A DNA stretch of 64,000 nt from NCBI RefSeq assembly GCF_048541835.1, contig NZ_JBLEOY010000001.1, positions 682,001 to 746,000 of the forward strand, written 5' to 3'. This DNA is from QIJE01 sp048541835 (GTDB lineage: Bacteria > SZUA-79 > Acidulodesulfobacterales > Acidulodesulfobacteraceae). Shown piece by piece: positions 27,962 to 36,874 of the stretch. The notes beneath the pieces are model-generated. The model was not told where the DNA came from and ran no database searches. It saw only the letters and a program-made list of their open reading frames with translations. Every line of letters starts with the position of its first letter. Within the stretch, counting starts at the first letter, position 1. The translations under genes were made by a program, and so were the position numbers.

Positions 27962-29650
27962 TTACTTTACGTAATTATTATACAAAAATTCATAAATTTT
28001 GCAAGAATTATTAACGGCTCTGAAATCTAATGAGATACTCTTCTGCCAAACGGCAAACGGAATATTCTGTTCGCCGCCTATGCCTCCGTGAGCACCCATT
28101 TGATTTTCAAAATTGACCACATTGTCGCCGTCGTATTCTCCGAATAATATTATATCCCCTGAGTTTTTAAATTTACAAAACCTTTCCACGGATGAAAACG
28201 CATCATTCCTTTCTTTGTCGTTTTCATAATTATTTATAATGTTTCTCACCGTTGCACACGACTTTGCATTGTCGCTAAAAAAGCGGGAGAGATTATGAAA
28301 TTTTTTAAAGTTTTTATCATATGCAACAACCTCGGCATTACCGTTCATTCCGATAATAAACCCTATACCCGGTGTATTCGCCAATATGTCTATTAGTTTC
28401 GGAAAATTCCTTTCTATTTCTTCGACAAACACTTTCGACGTCTTACCTGAAAGATATACATTAGCCATTGGACCAGAATTCATAATGTACACTATTTTAC
28501 TCCTCTCCCAGCTCAATTTTTCGTCATATTTTTCGCGTTCGTTTGCTTCGCGTGATTCTATCCTGCCAAAAACCTTATTCAAAATTTTATTACAGGTACC
28601 TCTCTTGAAAAAATCGCTTATATATAAAAACAATTGCTTAAAAAAAATATTATATCCGGTATCGAATTCAAAAATCTTAATATTATCCGCCTGTACACAA
28701 TCCTCAATCACTGACTTTAATTTTTTGCCATTATTCAATTCGGAAAAAGGGACAGACGGGGTGTGTCCATGATCGGATATGATAAAAAAATCATAATTCC
28801 TTTCCGAATTAGATATTTCCTTGTAAATATGATGTATCTTTCTATCTATGGCCTTTAACGTTCTTAAAGCACTGAGTGAGTACGGCCCCCTGTGATGAGA
28901 AAGCTCGTCGTATCCTATGTAATTCAAATAAATAGAAGGGACACCCCGCGATATATCCATTATTGCCCCGAATGTTTCTATTTCTTTAAATATAACATTG
29001 GACATTGCCCTTGCAAACGGGAAAAAACCTTCCGGGCGGACTTTTCTTTTTTTTACGGCATCCATAATTCGTTCCCATATTTCTAACAAAAATTCGAAAA
29101 ATACATATAAAAATGTTTTTAAAAAGGTAAAAATATGAAAAATAAATACTATAAAAATATCAAAGTTACGAACCTTTCTTTTGAACAAATAACGAATAGA
29201 GAATGTGGAGAGGGTAAAAGTGGAGCGCGATGCTCCGCCCGAAAAAAGATTGACATAACTTGAGCCGCCGGTCAAAAGCCCCGGTTTTTTTCCGGCAAGC
29301 AACTCCTCGACCATGCCGGCGCTATCGGGCTGCTTAAATATTATCTCGCGTCCGGTTTCTTTCTCTATCCATCTGAACCCCGGCACGTCATTATTATCGC
29401 CGTACAAAAGTCCTGCCTGAAAAGAGGGCGTGTCGCTCGGAACCCCCGTAAAATACCTTCCAAAAGAATAATCGCCCAAATCGATCATTTTTTGCAAATG
29501 GGGCATCAGCTTAAGCGATAATGCCTTTCTTATCGCCTTATAAGAGAGACCATCAATCTGAAATATAACAAAGCCGTTCTTTTTAAAGGGCTTTTTGACC
29601 TTTATTTTTCTTATCGATTTTTTTAAAACATTAAAAAATTTAATTCTCAT
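27962..29650 (-). CDS. Alkaline-phosphatase-superfamily phosphodiesterase-like protein
   Basis: A 562-residue protein with the metal-site pattern of type I phosphodiesterases/nucleotide pyrophosphatases: IFQIDGL (D33), the nucleophile region VPSDTPSFQAG (T74 or S76), NYIGYDELSHHRGP, ISDHGHTPSVP and, near the end, MGAHGGIGGEQNIPFAVW. A strongly hydrophobic stretch at ~183-215 (IFIVFIFHIFTFLKTFLYVF) probably anchors it in the membrane, an unusual insertion between the two metal-binding halves. It could process a lipid- or sugar-linked phosphate. It sits in a leftward operon with an ABC-2 permease and a methyltransferase. Confidence 0.65.
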   Translation of the reverse strand: MRIKFFNVLKKSIRKIKVKKPFKKNGFVIFQIDGLSYKAIRKALSLKLMPHLQKMIDLGDYSFGRYFTGVPSDTPSFQAGLLYGDNNDVPGFRWIEKETGREIIFKQPDSAGMVEELLAGKKPGLLTGGSSYVNLFSGGASRSTFTLSTFSIRYLFKRKVRNFDIFIVFIFHIFTFLKTFLYVFFEFLLEIWERIMDAVKKRKVRPEGFFPFARAMSNVIFKEIETFGAIMDISRGVPSIYLNYIGYDELSHHRGPYSLSALRTLKAIDRKIHHIYKEISNSERNYDFFIISDHGHTPSVPFSELNNGKKLKSVIEDCVQADNIKIFEFDTGYNIFFKQLFLYISDFFKRGTCNKILNKVFGRIESREANEREKYDEKLSWERSKIVYIMNSGPMANVYLSGKTSKVFVEEIERNFPKLIDILANTPGIGFIIGMNGNAEVVAYDKNFKKFHNLSRFFSDNAKSCATVRNIINNYENDKERNDAFSSVERFCKFKNSGDIILFGEYDGDNVVNFENQMGAHGGIGGEQNIPFAVWQKSISLDFRAVNNSCKIYEFLYNNYVK

Positions 29651-29671
29651 GTTTTCAAATTATGGAATCGT

Positions 29672-30445
29672 TTAATTATCTTCTCTTTCAAAAAAATAGT
29701 CGGAAAGGACGACCATTAAAACTAAAAAGAAAAAAATAAAAGATAAATCTAATAAGATTGATGTTCCAGGCGTAAAAAAAGATATTTTTTTGTTATGAAA
29801 AAAAATATACCTCAGCAAATTTACCGAATATGTGACCGGATTAATATAAGCGGGTATTTTTAAAAAAATAGGAAATCCCTTTATCGGATAAAGGGCTCCG
29901 CTGATAAAAAACATAGGTTGAACTATCAGGTTAATTATAGCGTTAAAACCCTCGAAAGAGGTCATTCTGGAAGCTATCACTATTCCAAATGCCGTGACTG
30001 AAGACGCAATTAAGAAAAGCGACAGTACCGTAAGAATAAAAACATTCACCGTTATCTGTATTCCCAAAAACGGTGCAAATGCAAGTATCACTATTGCCTG
30101 AATCGTACTGATAATACCTCCCGACGTAATTTTTGCCAGCACGAACGTTTTTCTCGAAATGGGTGAAACAAGTATCTCTTTAAGAACTCCGAACTCCCTG
30201 TCCCAGATTATAGAGATAGACGAAAAAATAGACCTATAAAGAACGGTCATGACGAGTATGCCGGGAAAAACAAACTGCATATAAGAGCCGCCCTTGATCG
30301 TAACCATCGTGGATATCCCGAAACCGACGAACAAGAGCCATATGACCGGTCTGGAAAGATCGGTAATAAGCCTTGACCTCTGTCTTGTAAATTTCAAAAT
30401 CTCTCTATGATTTATCGCAATAAAAGCCCAAAATTCCGTTTTCAT
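29672..30445 (-). CDS. ABC-2 type transporter permease
   Basis: A 257-residue membrane protein with about six helices and the ABC-2/NodJ pattern (FPGILVMTVLYRSIFSSIS, WDREFGVLKEILVSPISR, and QPMFFISGALYPI). Such permeases export polysaccharides, lipids or drugs with a cognate ATPase. No ATP-binding subunit is adjacent, which is unusual since these are normally encoded next to each other. It starts four bases after the methyltransferase and ends 21 bases before the phosphodiesterase-like gene. Confidence 0.85.
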   Translation of the reverse strand: MKTEFWAFIAINHREILKFTRQRSRLITDLSRPVIWLLFVGFGISTMVTIKGGSYMQFVFPGILVMTVLYRSIFSSISIIWDREFGVLKEILVSPISRKTFVLAKITSGGIISTIQAIVILAFAPFLGIQITVNVFILTVLSLFLIASSVTAFGIVIASRMTSFEGFNAIINLIVQPMFFISGALYPIKGFPIFLKIPAYINPVTYSVNLLRYIFFHNKKISFFTPGTSILLDLSFIFFFLVLMVVLSDYFFEREDN

Positions 30446-30449
30446 CCAA

Positions 30450-31289
30450 TCATTTTTTACACATTATTAAAAACTCGGTTTTAGAGATAAATAGATTATC
30501 CTCCGAATTTAAGAATTTAAAATAATCGTTTAAACCTTTATGAAATTCTAATCTGCCGATAAGCTTTCTATTGAAAAGTTCATTTTTTATAATCTCCAGT
30601 TCATTTTGAACTAATAAGAAGGCATTTTTTAATGCTTGAAAATGGAAACGATCGTCTTTTTCTTTAAAAAATACCGTAGCGTAAGGCTTCACTTTTATTT
30701 CTGAAAAGCCGGTAGATGATAAAAAAGCCGGTAGTTTTTTTGAAATAAACCTGTCACCGCCTTTAAGGTTTTGATATTCAAAATAAGCCTTGAATAATTT
30801 TTTAGAACTATCCGGCAAATCGGGGTAAAATACGTTTAAGGAGTCGTCTACATCTATTGCGACTAATGTCGCTCCACCTTTCATCGTCCTTTTTATCTCG
30901 GAAAGAAAACAAGCGGATAGATTTACATGCTGAAAAATATATCTTAAAAAAATTATATCAAAAGTGCAATCTTTAACGGGCATATTGTGTCCGTCCGCAT
31001 TTATAAAGCCGATATTTTCGGCATGCGTCGTCGAAAGCGCCGCCATTAAGGAATTTTTATCTATATCTATACCTATAATATTCAAGGCATTTTCATTTTT
31101 AAGCAAATACGGCAATATTCCTAATCCGGTTCCGATGTCGGCTACGGTTTTATCGGCAAAAGAATATCCCATATCATTCAGCTGGCGAAAAAGACGAGGG
31201 GCGGTCAAATATGACTGAAAAGCCATAAATCGTACTTCGAGAGAATAATCCGGCGATAATGTCGTATTATAAAATTGCTCGCAATACAA
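30450..31289 (-). CDS. Class I SAM-dependent methyltransferase
   Basis: A 279-residue protein with SAM motif I VADIGTGLGILPYLL (D51-G57), acidic loop IGIDIDKNS near 72-80, and motif LPVKDCTFDIIFLRYIFQHV-like text at ~100-120 as in small-molecule methyltransferases. The N-terminal ~45 residues and the C-terminal helices carry no further motif. Substrate is unknown. It lies nine bases after purA and four before the ABC permease, so it is in the same operon. Confidence 0.75.
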   Translation of the reverse strand: MYCEQFYNTTLSPDYSLEVRFMAFQSYLTAPRLFRQLNDMGYSFADKTVADIGTGLGILPYLLKNENALNIIGIDIDKNSLMAALSTTHAENIGFINADGHNMPVKDCTFDIIFLRYIFQHVNLSACFLSEIKRTMKGGATLVAIDVDDSLNVFYPDLPDSSKKLFKAYFEYQNLKGGDRFISKKLPAFLSSTGFSEIKVKPYATVFFKEKDDRFHFQALKNAFLLVQNELEIIKNELFNRKLIGRLEFHKGLNDYFKFLNSEDNLFISKTEFLIMCKK

Positions 31290-31298
31290 TTAACCGTC

Positions 31299-32591
31299 CT
31301 AAAAGATGCTTTTTAAGGTTATGGTCTGCGTTCTTTCTTTACCTACAGATATAATATTGACAGGCAAACCGGTAAGTTCCTCTATTTTTAAAATATATTT
31401 CCGAGAATTGACCGGAAGATCGTTAAAGGATTTTATGTTAGATATTTCTCCTTCCCATCCCGGCATTTCTTTATAAACAGGAATTATCTTTTTGTAATCT
31501 GCTACGGAATAAGGCAGATGATCTATGACGGAACCGTTTAACATATAACCCGTGCATATATTTATTTTCTCTAACCCGGATAGCACGTCTAATTTAGTTA
31601 TAACCATTCCGGTAGCACCATTTAAACGCTTTGCTTCTTTAATCAAATTAATATCAAACCAGCCGCATCTTCTCGGCCTTCCGGTAACCGAGCCGAACTC
31701 CTCACCCTTATCTCTTATTAAACTGCCGGCCTTTCCTTTAAGCTCGGTGGGGAAATAACCCTCTCCCACCCTCGTTGTGTATGCCTTTGTTATACCTATT
31801 ACCTCATCAATTTTCGTAGGTCCCAGACCGACACCCGAAAGAGCCGAACCTGCAACGGTATTAGATGAAGTAACATACGGATATGTGCCGTGGTCTACAT
31901 CTAGAAACGTCCCTTGTGCCCCTTCAAGCATAATGTTTAACCCATCTTCAAGCTTCTTATTGATATAGCTTGACGAGTCGATTAAAAACTCTTTTATTTT
32001 TGTGCCGTATTCCAAATATTTTTCTATTAAATCATCCGGATTAAATACCTCTTCACCTAAAATGTTTTTGAAGAGATAATTTTTTTCTTTTAAACTTAAT
32101 GCAATTTTTTCATACAATAAATCCCTATCAAATAAGTCCGCGACGCGTATGCCGAGCCTTGCGACCTTGTCTTCGTACGTCGGACCTATGCCCCTTCCGG
32201 TCGTCCCGATCATGCCGGCTCCCCTAAGCCTTTCCCTTGCTATATCTAACCTTTTATGATACGGCATTATTATATGCGATTTGTATGAAATAAAAAACCT
32301 ATCTTTGATATTTATCCCTATTTCTCGTAATGTATTCAGTTCTTCCAATAAAACCATCGGGTCAATGACGACACCGTTACCCAAAATACAAATTTTTTTG
32401 TCGTTTAATATTCCGGATGGAACGAGCCTGAATACAAGACTTAAATCTCCACTGACGACGGTATGCCCTGCATTATTTCCGCCCTGATAACGGGCTACAA
32501 TGTCCGCATCCTTAGCTAATAAATCGACTATTTTTCCTTTCCCCTCGTCTCCCCATTGAAAACCTACGACAACAATATTTTTCTTTCTCAT
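31299..32591 (-). CDS. purA: Adenylosuccinate synthetase
   Basis: A 430-residue enzyme of standard length. The GTP loop is GFQWGDEGKGKIVD at the N-terminus, followed by YQGGNNAGHTV. TGRGIGPTYEDK, EGAQGTFLDVDHGTYPYVTS, TTRVGEGYFPTE and the C-terminal SVGKERTQTI are all conserved. It joins IMP and aspartate using GTP, the first committed step to AMP. It lies between hisZ and the methyltransferase in the leftward operon. Confidence 0.95.
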   Translation of the reverse strand: MRKKNIVVVGFQWGDEGKGKIVDLLAKDADIVARYQGGNNAGHTVVSGDLSLVFRLVPSGILNDKKICILGNGVVIDPMVLLEELNTLREIGINIKDRFFISYKSHIIMPYHKRLDIARERLRGAGMIGTTGRGIGPTYEDKVARLGIRVADLFDRDLLYEKIALSLKEKNYLFKNILGEEVFNPDDLIEKYLEYGTKIKEFLIDSSSYINKKLEDGLNIMLEGAQGTFLDVDHGTYPYVTSSNTVAGSALSGVGLGPTKIDEVIGITKAYTTRVGEGYFPTELKGKAGSLIRDKGEEFGSVTGRPRRCGWFDINLIKEAKRLNGATGMVITKLDVLSGLEKINICTGYMLNGSVIDHLPYSVADYKKIIPVYKEMPGWEGEISNIKSFNDLPVNSRKYILKIEELTGLPVNIISVGKERTQTITLKSIF

Positions 32592-32613
32592 AAATCCCTT
32601 ATTTATAAATTAA

Positions 32614-33876
32614 TTAATTTTTAACCGTTTTCATATATTTTTGCATATCGGACACGGTTTTAAATTTTTCTTCTTTATTGGTATTGATATTTTTTAAAAG
32701 AACCGCATCCTCATTTATATATATAATATTCTCCATATTATTTTCCTGCATATATTGTATAACCTCTAAATAACCGTAATCCATAAAATTAGACTCGACA
32801 CAGTAACCCGCTTTACGCAAAAACATGACAAGCTTGGCTTCCGATTTTTTATCCGATGTTTTATTGAAAACGAGAAAATCCTTTTTTTTAGGCGCATAAG
32901 AATCCACGTATCTGCCAAGAATATCCAAATTTATCGCGAATCCAGCTCCGGCACAATTTTCGCCGAACATTCCTATAAGATTGTTATATCTACCCCCGCC
33001 GAATATTTCATAACCGACGTGCGGTATAAAGCACTCAAAAATAGTTCCGGTATAATAGTTTAATCCCCTGATTTCTCCCAAATCTATCGTAATATATTCT
33101 TCGAGTTTATACGACTTTATATAAGAAACAACCCGTTCTAATGTCTCTATGGCATTTTTTGCCGCTGCGTTGCTTGCCATTTTCCACGCCTTTTTAATAA
33201 CGGATTTTTCTCCGAATATAAACGGCAACTCGCTAATGACTTCCTTTTTGTCGGAAGGCAAAGACACGCCGGCAAGAAAACCGTTTAAGCCGGAAGAATC
33301 TTTTCTAAGAATAAATTCTTCTATTTTTTTTCTGACGGACTCATCTATGTCAGAGACAATCCCTCTGAAAAACTCGACATTCCCTATGTCAACGCTAAAA
33401 TCTTTGATATTAAGCCGTTTTAACGACTCTATGCCCATTATTATAAGTTCGGCATCACTTTCCGGGCTTTCGGGTCCTATCAGCTCGGCTCCGACCTGCC
33501 ATATTTCACGAGGCTTGCCTAAAACAGGATCGAAATTTCTCAAAACAGGTCCACAGTAAGAAAATTTATACGGCAAAACGGAGGTATTTCTCAAAACAGA
33601 ACTAGTTCTGCCGATTTGCGGCGTAAAGTCGCTTCTAAAAGAAAGCAATTCTCCTGTGCTTATGTCGGCAACTTTAAACAATTCGGCAGCTTCCGAACTC
33701 AAAAGAAACACGTTTAAAAAGTCTATGCTCGGGGTTATTACCCTTTTGTATCCCCACTTTGAAAATTCTTCAAGCAATATACCGGACACTCTATCTATTA
33801 ATTCCGCTTCACCCGGTAAAAAATCCCTTGTCCCAGACGGAGGCTGAGAAGGAATTATAATATTTTTTCTGTTCAC
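32614..33876 (-). CDS. hisZ: ATP phosphoribosyltransferase regulatory subunit HisZ
   Basis: A 420-residue histidyl-tRNA-synthetase-like protein. It has class II motif 1 (PSGTRDFLPGEAEL), motif 2 (FRSDFTPQIGR) and a motif 3 region (GGGRYNNLIGMF), but the HisRS histidine-binding motifs are altered and the C-terminal domain is not a typical anticodon-binding domain. HisZ pairs with a short HisG to catalyse and regulate the first step of histidine synthesis. The start is GTG (33874-33876), overlapping the serA stop (TAGTG). hisG is not in the window. A divergent HisRS is the alternative, less likely. Confidence 0.8.
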   Translation of the reverse strand: MNRKNIIIPSQPPSGTRDFLPGEAELIDRVSGILLEEFSKWGYKRVITPSIDFLNVFLLSSEAAELFKVADISTGELLSFRSDFTPQIGRTSSVLRNTSVLPYKFSYCGPVLRNFDPVLGKPREIWQVGAELIGPESPESDAELIIMGIESLKRLNIKDFSVDIGNVEFFRGIVSDIDESVRKKIEEFILRKDSSGLNGFLAGVSLPSDKKEVISELPFIFGEKSVIKKAWKMASNAAAKNAIETLERVVSYIKSYKLEEYITIDLGEIRGLNYYTGTIFECFIPHVGYEIFGGGRYNNLIGMFGENCAGAGFAINLDILGRYVDSYAPKKKDFLVFNKTSDKKSEAKLVMFLRKAGYCVESNFMDYGYLEVIQYMQENNMENIIYINEDAVLLKNINTNKEEKFKTVSDMQKYMKTVKN

Positions 33877-35453
33877 TATAATTCTAAATATTTGGCATCG
33901 GTTATATTTGGCTCAGCTTTAAGCTCGTTAATAACTGCATTATTAACACTGGAATCTAATTGTAAAATAGAAATAGCCTTATCCGTATGCCTTCCAAGAT
34001 GCATTCTCGCTATATTAATCTTATTTTTACCAAGGACCCTCCCTATAGAGGCTATTACCCCGGGCATATCCAAGTTAAATATAACTAATATATGTCCTTC
34101 GGGGATGGCCTCAATAGAATAATCGTCTATCCTGACTATCCACGGATTCTTTTTGCCGAAAATTGCTCCGGAAATAGCAAACGTTCTGATATCTGTTGCC
34201 ACAAAAATAGAAATTGTGCTTGTATAGTCCAAAACCTCGCCGGATTTAGATTCTATGACGGATATACCCCTTTTCTTTGCTACTTCCATTGCATTTACAT
34301 AATTTATATCTTCGCCCAAAATAGGATAAAGAATGCCTTTTATAATATTAGGCGTGATAGCGCCGACGTTATGCGAAGAAACCGTGCCGTTATAATCTAT
34401 TTTAATGGATTTAATACCGCCGCTTATAATGCTGCCTATCAATCTGCCTATTTTTTCTCCCAAATTCAGATAAGGACCTATTATCTCTATTTCTTCTTTC
34501 GCTATAGATGGAACGTTTACGGCATTATTTATAGTCCCGCGTATAAGAAAATCGGCAATTTGACGACAAATAGCAACAGCCACGTTAGTCTGTGCTTCCT
34601 CCGTAGAGGCTCCAAGATGAGGAGTTGCAATAAGATTGTCTAAAGTTAAAAGCGGATTATTAACGGGAGGTTCTATTTCAAAAACATCTAAAGCACAGGC
34701 TGAAACTTTGCCTGATTTTAAGGCGTCATAGAGGTCTTCTCCGTTGATGATACCCCCTCTCGCAATATTAAGAAGTTTAACTCCGTCTTTCATTTTCGAT
34801 ATGGTTTCTTTATTAATCATACCCTTTGTTTCTTTTACTAAAGGGGTATGGACACTGATATAGTCTGATTTTGCATATATTTCGTCTAAACTTACAAGAT
34901 TTATGCCGAGTTCCTTGGCCTTTTCTTTAGATAAAAAAGGATCATACCCCATTGCATTCATCCCAAAACACTTGGCTCTACTATATAGCACCTGCCCTAT
35001 ATTACCCATTCCGATAATACCTATAGTCTTGCCGTAGACCTCGGTTCCTTGAAATCTGCTTTTTTCCCACTTCCCCTCTTTAATGGACAAAAAAGACTGC
35101 GGTATATGCCTCGACATAGCCAAAAGCATCCCGAATGTAAGTTCCGCCGTCGTTATGGTGTTACCGCCGGGCGTATTCATAACAACAATACCCGCGGACG
35201 TTGCGGCGGGTTTGTCGACGTTGTCTAATCCGCTGCCGGCCCTTCCGATAACCTTAAGTTTTTTTGCCGCCCCTATTATTTCTTCAGTAAGTTTAGTTGT
35301 GCTCCTGATAACTATACCGTCATATTCGCCGATGATTTCCTTTAGTTCTTCCGGACGCAATCCCGTTCTAACGTCTACGTCAATCTCACCCGTTTTGGTT
35401 AATATATCCGTTCCTTCTTTTGAAAGTTTGTCACTAACAATGACCTTGAACAT
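33876..35453 (-). CDS. serA: D-3-phosphoglycerate dehydrogenase
   Basis: A 525-residue long-form SerA. NAD site GIIGMGNIGQVLYSRAK, catalytic Arg in NIARGGII, Glu in EIEPPVNNP and His in TPHLGASTEEAQ are present. A ~120-residue intervening domain and a C-terminal ACT domain (ILVIFNLDMPGVIASIGRVL) follow, as in serine-regulated enzymes. It oxidises 3-phosphoglycerate to phosphohydroxypyruvate. The upstream class V aminotransferase (33 bases away) probably supplies the next step. The gene overlaps hisZ by one base. Confidence 0.95.
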   Translation of the reverse strand: MFKVIVSDKLSKEGTDILTKTGEIDVDVRTGLRPEELKEIIGEYDGIVIRSTTKLTEEIIGAAKKLKVIGRAGSGLDNVDKPAATSAGIVVMNTPGGNTITTAELTFGMLLAMSRHIPQSFLSIKEGKWEKSRFQGTEVYGKTIGIIGMGNIGQVLYSRAKCFGMNAMGYDPFLSKEKAKELGINLVSLDEIYAKSDYISVHTPLVKETKGMINKETISKMKDGVKLLNIARGGIINGEDLYDALKSGKVSACALDVFEIEPPVNNPLLTLDNLIATPHLGASTEEAQTNVAVAICRQIADFLIRGTINNAVNVPSIAKEEIEIIGPYLNLGEKIGRLIGSIISGGIKSIKIDYNGTVSSHNVGAITPNIIKGILYPILGEDINYVNAMEVAKKRGISVIESKSGEVLDYTSTISIFVATDIRTFAISGAIFGKKNPWIVRIDDYSIEAIPEGHILVIFNLDMPGVIASIGRVLGKNKINIARMHLGRHTDKAISILQLDSSVNNAVINELKAEPNITDAKYLEL

Positions 35454-35486
35454 TTCTCTCTCCTATAGTAAAAAAATATTTTTGAC

Positions 35487-36629
35487 TTATTCGCCGAAAA
35501 GCGCTTTTTGGGCTGCCTTTAACCCGCTGCATAGTTCAAATTTATAACCTAATTCTTTTAATACCGCTTCCAATGCGGAAATAGCGGTTATAACGTCAAA
35601 ACATCCGGCATAACCCAAGTGAGCTATTCTAAATATCCTGCCTTTTGCGGCATCTTGACCGCCGGCTATCGTAATACCATATTTTTCCCTTATAAGTTTC
35701 GTTATTTTTCCGGCATCTATGCCTTCCGGCGCCCAAACTGCCGTTAAGGCATTTGAAGGCTCGTCGACCGTGTAAAGTTTTAATCCCATAGCCTGAACCG
35801 CCAATCTCGTGGCGTTTGCGAGACTTCCGTGTCTTTCGAAAACTTTTTCGAGTCCTTCTTCCTTAATCTCCCTCAATATCTCTCTTAAACCCACTATAAG
35901 TTGAACATTAGGCGTATAAGCATTCTGATTCTTTCCTAACGATTTTTTTTCTTTCTTAAAGTCAAAATAGTATTTGGGAAGAGTCGACTTCTCGACAAAA
36001 CCCCACGCTTTATCGCTAAGCGAAGCAAAAGCAAGCCCGGGAGGAAGCATAAGCGCCTTTTGAGAACCCGTCAAAACCACGTCTAAACACCATTCGTCCT
36101 GCGGTAAATCAACAACTCCAAGAGCCGTAATGGCATCTACTATAAGAATAGTATTTTCTCTTGTTTTAATTATATCCGCAATTTCCTTCACGGGATGATA
36201 AATACCGGTAGATGTTTCCGATGCCTGGATATATACAGCCTTTATTTCAGGGTCTTCATTGAGGGCCTTTTCTACGGCTTCCGGGGAAACGGCGTGTCCC
36301 CATTCTACGTCGACAGCCTTGACATCAACCGAATACGCTTTGCAAATATCAAACCATCTTTCACCAAACTTTCCGCCTCTTACGGCAAGCGCATGATCCC
36401 CTGCCGAAAGAAGATTTGATACGCAACCCTCCATCGCCCCCGTCCCGCTTGACGTAAATATCAAAACCTCCTGTTTCGTTTGAAACAGATATTTTAGATT
36501 ATCCCTTACCTCTTGAAGTATGACCGAATATTCCGGCGCTCTGTGATGCACGATCGGAAGCGCCATGTCGGCTAAAACACGTTCAGGCACAGGGGTAGGC
36601 CCCGGTGCAAATAAATACTTTTTCTGCAT
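35487..36629 (-). CDS. Class V aminotransferase, probable phosphoserine or serine-glyoxylate/alanine-glyoxylate type
   Basis: A 380-residue PLP enzyme starting KKYLFAPGPTPVPERV. The PLP lysine is K191 in TGSQKALMLPPGLAF, with ASETSTGIYHPV and IVDAITALG conserved, the pattern of the alanine-glyoxylate/serine-pyruvate aminotransferase family. Because it is directly upstream of serA and no serC is seen, it probably converts phosphohydroxypyruvate to phosphoserine, as reported for related enzymes in some archaea and bacteria. It is the first gene of the leftward string, with its promoter in 36630-36758. Confidence 0.8.
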   Translation of the reverse strand: MQKKYLFAPGPTPVPERVLADMALPIVHHRAPEYSVILQEVRDNLKYLFQTKQEVLIFTSSGTGAMEGCVSNLLSAGDHALAVRGGKFGERWFDICKAYSVDVKAVDVEWGHAVSPEAVEKALNEDPEIKAVYIQASETSTGIYHPVKEIADIIKTRENTILIVDAITALGVVDLPQDEWCLDVVLTGSQKALMLPPGLAFASLSDKAWGFVEKSTLPKYYFDFKKEKKSLGKNQNAYTPNVQLIVGLREILREIKEEGLEKVFERHGSLANATRLAVQAMGLKLYTVDEPSNALTAVWAPEGIDAGKITKLIREKYGITIAGGQDAAKGRIFRIAHLGYAGCFDVITAISALEAVLKELGYKFELCSGLKAAQKALFGE

Positions 36630-36874
36630 TTTTTAACCTCTTTTATATATATTTTAAAATAGAATTAATAGTATCCCTATCGTATAACTAATACTAAAAC
36701 AAATTTACTAAAAATTGTCAAGAATTTATGAGGTCGCCAATAAGGCTGTCGATAAAGTTTGACATTTGCTTTAAGTCGCATTATAATTCTTTAAAATGAT
36801 AAAATAGTATTAGTTTGCTCATAGCGGCAGATTAATAAATTAATATTAAACTACCTTATTGAGAAGGATGACAG
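36630..36874. other. Divergent promoter region
   Basis: It separates the leftward aminotransferase/serA string from the rightward mltD operon. It contains the consensus promoter listed at 36759 and an AT-rich tract; no regulator site was recognised. Confidence 0.5.
36759..36787 (+). promoter_or_regulatory. Perfect consensus sigma-70 promoter
   Basis: TTGACA at 36759-36764 and TATAAT at 36782-36787 are separated by exactly 17 bases, the ideal housekeeping spacing. Transcription would begin near 36794 and run into mltD, moeA and the NtrC-type regulator. Confidence 0.8.
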
